From Curvularia sp. ZM96 (lineage: Eukaryota > Ascomycota > Dothideomycetes > Pleosporales > Pleosporaceae): 64,000 nt of DNA. Shown one piece after another: positions 11,312 through 20,947 of this stretch. The stretch lies in assembly GCA_022457065.1 (NCBI GenBank), contig JAJGBQ010000003.1:4588001-4652000 (forward strand). Direction: 5' to 3'. A program made the translations under genes and the position numbers. The notes beneath the pieces are model-generated. The model had not been told where the DNA came from, did no database searches, and worked only from the letters and a program-made list of their open reading frames with translations. Position 1 is the stretch's first letter. The number at the start of each line of letters is the position of its first letter.

Positions 11312-13374
11312 GGAAAACAGTATACTCATCATCGTACACAATCCAGAAAGACAAATCGGAACAAATTCGGAGCCGAGAATCAAATCGTAGCGAAGAGCTG
11401 AGGTTTTGAGAGATGAATTCTGGGATCGAAAACTACCCTGGAGTCAAAGCAGCTACCATGAAGAGGCGGAGCTAGTGGATGTCGAAAACATGTACCTATC
11501 GCAGGATCGTAGTTATGGCGCCAAGGAGCGAAGCCGATTAACTACTCTGTATGAGGGAAACCGGAAACCATCCTAGCCAGATTGAAAAGCGAAGGGAGGG
11601 TCCGGTTAATAGCCAATTGAATGTCAGGATATACCTAGGTGACGGAACCTGAACAAGCTATCAAGTTCGCCCCCACGAGGCACTCCCGGCGCATCTACTC
11701 CAGAACACCAAACATGTCACTGGTAATTATTCACGAACACGAAGCACCTCAGTTTTACGCATCAAAACTCACTTTTATAGAGGGGTATCAGCGAGCGTTC
11801 GGCTGCAACAATTTCCATATGCCTCGTGACACTCACTCAACACACCCAGCATTCCGTACCTCCGACACAAGGCCGTGAAAAAACGCTCAACCATCGACGT
11901 CCTCAAAGTTTCAACGGCCAACATTGTCAAAACAAGCAACAGTCCGCTATGGCGGCAAGAGCTGCATGTGAGACCAGGGACTGCGCCACTTCCTGCAATG
12001 TACTCCGTACATACTGTAGACCCATGCAAGCTTGTGCAGCGGCAGCACCTCGGATAGCAAGACAAATAATTGCCCAGATAGATATGGCTTTTTACTACAC
12101 CCTGGCTCTTACCCATGAATCAGGCGCGACTGAAGACATACCCAATCCTTTGAAACACAAAAAGCAAGCTACACAAAAATGACCAGTGACATTCAGCGGC
12201 GGATTAGCTAGCCGGCGCCCACCCATCAGATAAGTGAGTTTGTTCAAGATGGGGGTTCGGCATAATTGCATCTTCATCCCTTTATCGGGCCTTTCGGCAT
12301 TCTTTTCCAGCCCTACCAACTGTCGTAATATTTTACATACTCCACTTGTATAAGCCAGGATTCGAAACAGGGACGCATTCCGGTTTTTCATCTCTCTGCC
12401 GCTCTTCCAACATGACGGGTGGAGGAATTTGGCCATGAGTTCACCAGGTTTCCCTCAGTCCACATCACGTCCAAAACAGTGCCGTGATCGTCTGGCACTG
12501 GGATGGCGCGACGGGATCCTGGACGTCCCGTGGCTTGGCCATGCATCTTCCTCCAGCTTAGGTGACCCACGCCAAGCGCCACAGCCTCGGCCCCGTCACG
12601 CCAATCCGTGGGTTTGTTCGTAATGTCGACACTACGACTTCTGTCTCTAGGTGATGCTGCATTCATATTCTAAGTGACTTAGAATACCCAAAAAGTATTT
12701 TTTTAATGATTTAAGGGATGAATCTGAAGATGCAGGTAGTATTGTGTAATGCACGTGCAACTAGACCGCGTTACAATTCTTCGGTGTATGCCTTGAAGAA
12801 GACGGCGAATTTGGTATATGTGAGTTGGTGGCATCGGCAGATGCTCAACCTGCTCAACATTGTATATCCTTTTCTAGTCTCCTCTTTGTCATCCCAGTTA
12901 ATTCTGTCGCAGACCCTGCGTACATAGTCGGTGTCGCAAACCACCTAGCGATTGTGCTAACAACCAGCCATGGCTAACAATTGCTTTTGGTTGGTCCGCA
13001 TATTGCATGGGACAAGGTATTGCCCCTACATGATACATGGCTAACAAATCTCCCCAAACGCACGGGAGAGGCTCAGCATTCCAAGACAGTGTGATGCATG
13101 TAATGGCTTGTCGTTGCAGATCCGGCTGCAACTGCCATGATCATAAGGTCCATGGACTCCTTCATGACTACTTCCTGTACTGGCCTAGTGTGTTGTTGCT
13201 TATGCCTGTAGATAGCAGGTGCCCTCGCTGTTCTCACGAAACTCAGCTTTCCATCTTATATACTCGCCTGTATCTCGTCTGGACCCATCTACTATTGCAG
13301 CTCCAACCTCTCTGCCATACCCTGAGTGGCTCTTCCAAAAATTAAACCACGTATAGCTCTTCTGAGCGACAGTA
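11312..13374. other. Gene-poor stretch; first part may hold an extra 3' exon of the folate gene
   Basis: About 2 kb. Bases 11391-11576 read as a plausible protein tail ending in TAG, in a frame interrupted by TAG at 11388. Beyond that I see only short, mutually overlapping ORFs without recognisable homology, and no RNA gene. Confidence 0.5.
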
Positions 13375-14830
13375 ATGATGAAGCACAATTACTCAAAAAA
13401 TATGATGATCGCCCTAGCTATCGCATTTGCGATACTACCCACCTTTTTTGTTAGTTTGCGCATATGGGCGAAGCGGCTATCGAAGCGCATTGGATGGGAC
13501 GACTTTCTCACTATTGCCGCTCTGGTAAGAAGAAGCATCGAAGCATGCACGCCCTCTAGAAGTGCTGACTGACTGAGTGTAGGCTGTGTGTCTGACATGT
13601 TGCTTCCTGCAACTAGCCAGTCAGTAATCCGATCGTTCTTGTGGACAGCCCCTAACTTTGCGAGGAGCGGCGATACATGGCTACTTGGGCGCTCATCAAC
13701 CGCTTGATGACCAAGGCCAACCGATCATGGACGACCCTGGGTTGATATTCTTCGAACAGGTCAATCTATTCACCCCTAAGCCAACCTTCTTTACTGATAC
13801 GTTTCTAGACAAAGTTTGCCATCAACATGATCTCCATCATTGGACTTGGACTCGTCAAGTCGTCGATCTTGATCTTGTACAAGAACATCTTTGAAGTGCC
13901 GAAGTTCCGCATCTGCGTATACGCCGCGCTTGCTTACGTGGTAGGCTGGACTGTTAGCTTCTCGTTCTCCCATCTGTTCACATGCTACCCTATCACCGTC
14001 TTCATTGAGCCTTATTATGGCAACAGCTGTGTTGAGACTGTTCCGATGTTTTTGGCACTCCTGGTGAGTCACTTCTTGCACCACCTGTCTGGTTTTCTGA
14101 GCGCAGGACTTGCTTTAGCACCTATTGATACTACAACTTTGTAATGTACACTAACCGTCTGAGCAGTACACCGACGTTATTGCGGATGTTGCCATTCTTA
14201 TCCTACCAATACCTATGGTGTTGAGTGTGCGAATGGAAATGAGGAAGAAGATAGCTGTCATTGTGATGCTTTCCTTGGGCGCAGCGTAAGTCGTTATGTT
14301 CCTGCACTTAAGCTGAACAGCGTAACTGACAAAATAGTGTATGTGCTGTATCCATCACACGGGTCATCGCTACGTACTCTATAGCAGAAGAGTACATTAA
14401 ACATCCCGACGATGTCATCTACTACACAGCGCCCGTCTTCTTCTGGACCAACATCGAGCTATCTTTGGGCCTCGTATGCGCATGCTTACCTACCCTACGA
14501 CCGATCTGGTTCTTCTTTTACCCAAGAGAGGAGACAAGAACTGGCTATAGCTATGGCTATGGGTCTTCAGGCCGTGGCTATGGGTCGTCGGGTTTGCATG
14601 GCACGAAAGGTAGCTCGTTCAGTGGCAAAATGGCACGGAAGCCCTATCGAGAGCTCGACGAAATGGGCACGTAAATTCACTCTGTCATATGATAATGCAC
14701 ACATTAATGCTATGCAGAGCTCACGACACGATCTGAAGACGTCCCCACACCACCAGAAGATATTTCTACAACTGGTGTTAATCGACGCGGGATCATAAAG
14801 GAGGTCACGATTCGTCAAACCCTTGGATAA
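13375..14830 (+). CDS. PTH11/SAT4-type integral membrane protein (fungal rhodopsin-like domain)
   Basis: A seven-helix membrane protein of the fungal rhodopsin-like (PTH11/SAT4) family, whose members are orphan receptor-like proteins. Exons inferred: 13375-13524, 13583-13619, 13665-13759, 13809-14063, 14167-14285 and 14338 to the end. They give MISIIGLGLVKSSILILYKN, HLFTCYPITVF, ADVAILILPIPMVLSV and SLGLVCACLPTLRPIW, and the family motif GWDDFLTIAAL near residue 40. The third exon starts after a perfect CTAAC branch point, but its acceptor is CGAG or GAGGAG rather than YAG, so that junction is the weakest internal one. The 3' end has two solutions. Reading on gives a stop at 14674 (330 residues). 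A 108-nt intron 14610-14717 (GTAGCT to GCAG) gives a stop at 14830 (346 residues, ending EVTIRQTLG). Both tails look coding, so a one-base indel is also possible. Confidence 0.7.
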
Positions 14831-15686
14831 GTCCTAAGCGAGGCATATTATCCTGTCTCTATAGTCTTGGTTTTGGGATGGCATTAGCTTATTGGTCCAT
14901 GTAATAGTATGTCGCTACATTCAATGACTACGCTTCGGAGTCACTCTCTACTGGTTAGCCTGTTACTAAACTCGATAGACGCCCGAGAGAATGATTGGAA
15001 GATAGAGTTCCCAGCTGTATGGTTCACTCGGCCTTTTAATGCGCCACCAGCACCCACTGCCAAGTCAGAAGTGATACGTTGTCTTGCCCACGCGCCGAAA
15101 GCACGTTTCAGAGGACGGCCTTGTTCCTGCGTCAATGTAACCTCAGTTATCACCAAAATTCTCGACAGATTAGACAAGCCCAGGGCTATGCATTTCGCCC
15201 CACAAAACTGCACACGAATAGTGAAACCATCCGGGGATCCTGTTCATGCCAGGCCCTTTTCTAACTAGCCGTGGGGTTTTTTGGCCGGCATATCTGCGGG
15301 GGATACGGCATTTGGGGTGGGGGCAGCGTACCGGGAGTGGCTCACAATGAAGAACCCTCCAAGGGCAAGAGCCAGATGCGGCTGCACCCGCGGGCGTCGG
15401 TCCTATTCCCAACGAGCGTAATAATCAATTACCCATGGCCCAGTCAACGGCCGCCGTACCCAAATCCAGACCAGCTTAGTTCAATATGCATCCGTCATTA
15501 GCGACAACGTGGTTTTGGCAGCTAGTTTGTCAATGCATGGAGGCAAATTTCGTTGCATTGCCCTATTGACTTGCTGATGGAGAGATTACATTCAGGCGTG
15601 CATGCTGCCGGTAGGCCTAACGTCAATTAAAAAGCTGTTGAACCGCCAGCCATGGACTCGGTACCGTCAATCTTATACCTATCGCT
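14831..15686. other. Intergenic region upstream of the FAD oxidase gene
   Basis: About 850 bp with no supported gene. A GC-rich patch at about 15270-15420 differs in composition from the AT-rich sequence around it; no repeat partner was found within the window. Confidence 0.5.
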
Positions 15687-17268
15687 ATGAAGGTCTTGTC
15701 GCTCTTGGTTTCCTTTGCTGCGGCGGTTTCCGCGCTTGCCCTCCAACCGAAGGATGTGGCATCTGACCTGAGCAAGCTAGTACCAGGGGCTGGAATCAAC
15801 GTCGAAATCAAGTCCCGATGGAGTGACTACAACGCACCGTTACCTTCAGTCACCGTTAGCGTGAAAACTGAAGAAGATGTCGGGAAGATTGTAAGTTCAA
15901 TCGCCTAGTGCTCTTGCAGTGACTAACGAAAACTGTAGGTCAAATACTGCACCGAAGTTGGAATACCGTTCCTAGCACAGAATGGGGGAGTTTCATGGGC
16001 CAAGACATTCAAGTTGGGACAGTGGGGTGTTCTTATTGACCTTGCTGGTCTCAACGGTGTCACTATCGCTGCAGATAAGAAAACAGCGACGATTGGTGGA
16101 GGCGCAAGTGTTGGAGATGTCATCGCAGCAGCGAATGCTGCGGGTGCTTTGATCTTCACTGGCAACTGCAACTGTGTCGGTGCTCTCGGAGCCATGCTTG
16201 GCGGTGGCTATGGTACGTGTGGTTCAAGCAACCACCTGAGAAGGCTAAGCTTACTGTTAATAGGCAACTTGTTAGGCGAAGTTGGTTTTGGAGCCGACAA
16301 CTTCATCTCCATGCGCGTCGTTACCGCAGCGGGCGACATAGTCACCGCATCAGCCACTTCCAACCCCGACCTCTTCTGGGCTCTTCGCGGAGCAGGGCCA
16401 AACTTTGGAATTGTTGTTTCCGCAACCGTCAACTCAATGGCCGCGACGGAAGAAGACCGCACTGCCTTCATCAACAACCTCTTCTTCTCGCCCGACAAAT
16501 TGGAGCAAGTTGCGCAAGCAATTGAAGACCTCCCGCTCACACCACAACAGCGTGTCTATCTAGTCCTGACATCCAGCGGCGAGCCACTCAATGAGCCTTC
16601 TATCTTGGTCACAGGTTTTCTCCGCAAGGGAACCAACGAAACTGGTCGCAAAGCCTTCGCTCCTTTGTACGACATTGGCCCCGTATCTGAGTCCAGCGCC
16701 ATCACCACGTATGACCACTGGAACGATGCAAACATTGTTTTCTGCGCTCGCGGCGGCCGCAAGCCTGGATACAGCTCCACACTGAAGACCATGAATGCTC
16801 CGAAATGGCCGCAGGTTTGGGAGCTGTATAAGGGCTTCCAGGCCAAGGCACCCAACACTGCTATGCTGGTCGAGCGGTACAATCTGACCAAAGCCAAATC
16901 GGCACCAGTCGGCTCAGTCGCTATGAACGAGGCACTCAGACGAGATGCATTTGCTCAGGCCATCGTTCTCCCGTGGTACGAAGATGCGAGCCTGGATACC
17001 GAGGCACTGGATTTTGGAAGCAAGGTCCGAGCACTGTGGTCGAGGAGCAGTGATCCGAAGAACGACCCTACGTAAGTTATTTTGCATTTACCGTGATCTA
17101 AAGAGAGTTTTCTTGCTAATAGTATTTCTTTCCAGGTATCCAAACTTTGCATTTGGAGATGAGACGAATACGGCTATCTATGGGACCAGTCTTACGAAGC
17201 TGAAGACGCTGAAGAAGAAATACGATCCTCAGCGTGTCTTTGACCAATGGTTCCCCATACAGGTGTAA
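15687..17268 (+). CDS. Secreted FAD-binding oxidoreductase (berberine-bridge-enzyme-like, VAO family)
   Basis: Exons are 15687-15890, 15939-16212, 16264-17071 and 17136-17268 (472 residues). The N-terminus MKVLSLLVSFAAAVSALA is a clear signal peptide, so the enzyme is probably extracellular. The FAD-binding-4 domain shows ATIGGGASVGDVIAAA, TGNCNCVGALGAMLGGGYGN and DLFWALRGAGPNFGIV. The C-terminus carries the BBE-type element YPNFAFGDETNTAIYGTSL. The Cys of the GxCxxVG motif, which anchors FAD by 6-S-cysteinylation in this family, is present. The usual His of the RSGGH motif is replaced (sequence AQNGGVSW), so at most mono-covalent FAD is expected. The second intron (51 nt) is stop-free and in frame, so only splicing restores the conserved GGGYGNL. 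The substrate is unknown; relatives oxidise carbohydrates or alkaloid- and polyketide-type molecules. Confidence 0.9.
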
Positions 17269-17737
17269 ATACAAGGGGTTGAGTACATACAGGTCTTAGC
17301 ATGTTGGTATATGAAATCATGAGAAAATAAAGTTTGCAAACGCTACATGTGTGCTTTTTTGTCGTACTCCATTCTGTGATTTGACATCACTTCTAAACTA
17401 TTCATCTCGGCCCTTGTCAGCAGTTTTAGTTCCCCTAACGAAGCAAAAATCGAGCAAGCCAAATGACGGTACGACCTGAGTATATGGGCATCCACGAACT
17501 AGGGTATGAGACGCGATTTGCTGACACTATCATATCGTATGCATGACCGCTAATATCGGCCTGATTCCTTGCTCCGAACTCCGTTTTCGTCGTGTCTATG
17601 ATGGCTCGTATTTGTGACCAGTTCCCCCGTTTGTAAAAAGTCTCTATACCCAAACATGATACGCCTATTTTTTGTAAGCACTCCAATACCCGAGATCATA
17701 GTGCCACAGGTTTTCATCCAACCCCCCAGGTGCATGA
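17269..17737. other. 3' intergenic region between convergent genes
   Basis: About 470 bp between the stops of the FAD oxidase gene and the Alba-like gene. No coding signal is seen; it probably contains both 3' UTRs. Confidence 0.6.
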
Positions 17738-18622
17738 TCAGTCCGAATCATTCGAAATTTTCTGTACAGAAAATGTCTGTTCGCCGAAAGCATTCTTGAA
17801 AGCTGGTATCTTCTTCCTCGTCATCCAGACCGTGAGAACCGGTACCTTCCTCTTGCGCATTGCATCCTTCTCCATGTCGGTGCCCTGCGCGCCCCGGCCC
17901 TCTACATCCATAGGCTCAAACGCTTCCTCTTCCTCCTCTTCGTCTTCCTGAGCATTCTGAACTTCCTCCGCATCCCCACTCTTAGCCTCTTCTTCTATAG
18001 TTTTTTCCTTTCGCTCGACCTCAACGCTCGTAAGCATCGTGTACATAGCCCACGTCTCGACCTGCGCATTCCGCTCTTGTTCTTTCTCACTAGGTGCCAC
18101 AATTCGGCGTACCATGTCTATGATACCTACTAGTTTAGTCGTGCCTTCGCCTTGCGCCGATATGGCTATGATGGCGTCCTCTCTCTTCAGAGCATCAGGT
18201 AGTTCAATTATAGAGGCTGGATCCTTGTACGCGCCCAGATACGTCTTTAGCCGGTTTATGCCCGACTTTACATTTTGGTTTCTAGAGAAGACGACGGGTG
18301 CAATGTTTTGCGTATTTTGCAGGCGATTCTGGCTTGATAGTTGCTTAAGGAGATTGGGAGGTAGGCGTGTCCAGGGTTCGTAGAGAGACGCATGTATTGT
18401 AGGTAGTGAAATTTGTTGTGATGGCTTCTTTGTCGCAGTGCTTGTACTATCATTTTCTGCTTTTCGCTTCTTACTTGGTTCCGTCTCATTTTCTGGTGCT
18501 CCAATGATGGGTAATGTAGGTCCTTCGCTCGAATATGGCGGTGTTGCTGTGACGGCGGTGGTGTTCGCGTCTTTTTCAGATGAAGACGCGAATAACTCGC
18601 TCATGCGCTTTGGTCTTGCCAT
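17738..18622 (-). CDS. Alba-like nucleic-acid-binding protein (possible RNase P/MRP subunit type)
   Basis: A single-exon gene of 294 residues. The middle (about residues 80-175) reads as an Alba fold: LPPNLLKQLSSQNRLQNTQ, then VKSGINRLKTYLG, then DAIIAISAQGEGTTKLVGI and IDMVRRIVAP. Alba proteins in fungi include Pop6- and Pop7-type RNase P/MRP subunits and telomere/RNA binders; which of these applies cannot be told here. The N-terminus begins MARPKRMSELF and contains a basic KKRK patch consistent with nuclear import. The C-terminal half has a long acidic run (EDEEEEEEAFEP) and a basic RKRK segment. The frame is open to 18733, but the ATG at 18622 starts the sensible protein. It is divergent from the next gene, with 290 bp between starts. 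Confidence 0.6.
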   Translation of the reverse strand: MARPKRMSELFASSSEKDANTTAVTATPPYSSEGPTLPIIGAPENETEPSKKRKAENDSTSTATKKPSQQISLPTIHASLYEPWTRLPPNLLKQLSSQNRLQNTQNIAPVVFSRNQNVKSGINRLKTYLGAYKDPASIIELPDALKREDAIIAISAQGEGTTKLVGIIDMVRRIVAPSEKEQERNAQVETWAMYTMLTSVEVERKEKTIEEEAKSGDAEEVQNAQEDEEEEEEAFEPMDVEGRGAQGTDMEKDAMRKRKVPVLTVWMTRKKIPAFKNAFGEQTFSVQKISNDSD

Positions 18623-18912
18623 GTCTGTCCCGTGACCGATTTGTGTGTCCCAAGAAGCTATTCTACCTAGAGAATTTGATGTTTTTGTGAGTCTATAGGC
18701 AAAGGCGCAGTGACGAAATTTGGAGAAGCTCAACGCGCCAAAATCTCCAGACGCGCCGGAGATAACAGGTCCTGCGTGCCCTTATCGCCGATACGGCAGC
18801 CTTCTGATTCTTGGTACATGCCACGTACTAACATCGCATACCTTTTCGTCTGATTCTCTCGTCTCTGGTACAGGATACAATAAATCTAGGGACCATTTGT
18901 TCTCAGGCCATC

Positions 18913-19614
18913 ATGAGTGATATAGCGTTGGATCCATGTGTCTCAGCGAGGCTCGCCACACCAGAGGCCAACCAAGCCAACATTCCGTGCAAGTATGCAC
19001 GCTTCTTGGATGATGTGAATATTTTGATAGCAACTGACTCTGCTTCATACACCAGAGATATCACATCGTCCCCACATCTCCTGACTCTCCCAGCCGAGAT
19101 TCGCCTAATGATATATGAATACATCTTCGCCAAAGAACTTGTCTGTGTGCCAGACAAATTATCCGATTCGCCTAAGCTCTGGCAAGACAAACTACAATGG
19201 CAGAGGCTCCCTAAATATCAATATGCCCTCTTCCCGCTCATGGTGTGTCGGCAAATTCGCAGGGAAGCAATGCCTACTTTCTATGCATTTGTCACTTTCG
19301 ATCTGAAGTCTGGCTTCGAACTTATGTCTAAGGTATCCGAGCTAGGTCCAGGCATATGCCAAAATATCGCATCAATACGTGTTAGTCCCAGGTTGGTAAG
19401 CCATATGGCTGATTATCTTCGAGAGGGTACGGCGCTGCCTACGAACTATCAACACCTTCTGCCATCTTTGCGGCATGTGTATATGTCAAAGTACCTGAGG
19501 CTCAGTGAATCGGATTTACAACGACGTGAGTTCGCGATTAAAGCTTTACGGATACTTCTGGGGCACGATGACCTGCAAGTTCACATTGGGCGACATCCCA
19601 GGAATGGTCCCTAG
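18913..19614 (+). CDS. Hypothetical protein with F-box-like LPAEIRxMIYEYIF motif
   Basis: A single-exon gene of 233 residues. After about 55 unremarkable residues comes LLTLPAEIRLMIYEYIF, the short helical motif opening many fungal F-box-like or 2EXR-like proteins. It is followed by LMVCRQIRREAMPTFYA, the companion motif of that family. The rest has no recognised domain. Such proteins are abundant in Pleosporales and mostly of unknown function; some F-box members recruit substrates to SCF ubiquitin ligases, but that is not shown here. ATG 18913 is the first Met of the frame. The gene converges on the EthD-like gene, with 178 bp between stops. Confidence 0.65.
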   Translation: MSDIALDPCVSARLATPEANQANIPCKYARFLDDVNILIATDSASYTRDITSSPHLLTLPAEIRLMIYEYIFAKELVCVPDKLSDSPKLWQDKLQWQRLPKYQYALFPLMVCRQIRREAMPTFYAFVTFDLKSGFELMSKVSELGPGICQNIASIRVSPRLVSHMADYLREGTALPTNYQHLLPSLRHVYMSKYLRLSESDLQRREFAIKALRILLGHDDLQVHIGRHPRNGP

Positions 19615-19792
19615 GATGTTTCTGGTGTTGGGCGCTACCATCTCATCCCGTAATCTGGACCAAAGCACGACATTACCGCCCTCGAAGCTACGCCCAGGCA
19701 TTGCCATGTGCAGGGACGAAGCTAGATATCTCACCGCCTGCACAACCAGACCACGATACAGTCACAAACCACGCTTCAACATGCCACCCTCT

Positions 19793-20563
19793 TCACACTC
19801 TCCGATAAATAGCCGCATCAATCCCTTCGGCTTCACTCATAACCTTCTTCGTCCACTCGCTCACTGGCTCTAACGCCTTGACTGTATCCCCTAAATCGTT
19901 CTTCTCCTCAAACTCGTGGATAGCCAGACAAGAAAACTCTTTCTCCTTCGCCACCCCATTGCCGCTACTTTGCTGCGCAACAAGCCAATACCGACACGTA
20001 CGCAGCCACCTAGGCTGCTGTGACATTTCCTCGTTATGCTCTTCGCGGTACCAAGCATCTAGCTCTGCGGTACCGCCAGGCGCCGGCTGCATGAGTGCTA
20101 CCAGCAGCGTATGCGCGTGGTTACCTGGCAAATGCGAATTAGTAAACGTAAGGGCTGCACTCATCGCCCTCTCTCTTTCTTATCTTCAACATCTCGCTCG
20201 AAACCCATGTTCATATATCCCCCTTTTCTCCTTCCTCCAAACTCCCCAACTTTCAAACAAACATATCGGGGGAGAGAAAAAAAAACGTGCAAACATTTGA
20301 GAAAAATCAAAAAAAATACCCTTCCCGCCCTCTCCCTTCCTCTTGTCCTTCTCAAACACTTCCGCTCCCCTAAACACCCTAACATCCAACTTTCCCACGC
20401 CTTCCTTCGCACCCCAAAACTTGCACACCTGCACTACATCCACACTAGCCACAGTCACATCACCAACAACGCTGACAATAAGATATTGTTTGGAGTATGT
20501 GAGGTCAGCGGCTTTGTACAGGACATTTGATAGTGGGGGGATGAGACATTGTGAGAATAAGTC
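19793..20563 (-). pseudogene. EthD-like (dimeric alpha-beta barrel) gene, 5' end not found
   Basis: Two exons are supported on the minus strand: about 20563-20320 and 20124-19793, joined by a 195-nt intron (GTATTT donor, CTAAT branch, GCCAG acceptor). The second exon reads GNHAHTLLVALMQPAPGG, then AELDAWYREEHNEEMSQQP and FSCLAIHEFEE. This is the second half of the two-barrel EthD-like proteins of fungi. The first exon reads LYKAADLTYSKQYLIVSVV and ends LDVRVFRGAEVFEKDKR, matching the end of the first barrel. Upstream there is an in-frame TGA at 20566-20564 and no in-frame ATG, and the expected N-terminal WYxxxHxPD segment is missing. A pyrimidine tract ends at CTGAG there, so a further exon is possible, but none is evident before the POX gene. 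It is either a 5'-truncated relic or a gene with an unrecognised first exon. Confidence 0.5.
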
Positions 20564-20947
20564 TCAGAATGAAGATGGAGGAAAACGAGGATTTGGAAGG
20601 GAAATGTGTGGTTTTGAATGAGGGAGTTTGTATCTCTTCTTCTAAGCAATAGAATACTGTGTGGAACAAGAAAGAAAAATTATCCAAGATGATTTGTATA
20701 TTGTGCTTTGGTCCGTAGGAAGACCGAAAGACGCAGGAGTATGCCTTGTCTTTGTCCCGCAATTTGAACGGATGAGGTTTTCCGAAGAAGGATTGTGTTG
20801 AGCAAAACATTAGCATAGATGTGGACAAACGTTGGTGATTTGAAAAAGGAGAAGTATATAGATCTTCTCAATGAATATTCTTTGTCTAACGTGTGTACAA
20901 ATACATCTATCATCTAGACAACCTTATGATTTAAACGTCGTTATCAA
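20564..20947. other. AT-rich intergenic region
   Basis: About 380 bp between the EthD-like fragment and the stop of the acyl-CoA oxidase gene. It should hold the missing 5' part of the EthD-like gene and the acyl-CoA oxidase 3' UTR. No exon could be recognised. Confidence 0.5.

Noticed and set aside
12095..12666. Minus-strand ORFs of 113 and 92 codons
   Set aside because: Short, in different frames, with no homology recognised; not enough to call genes or a transposon relic.
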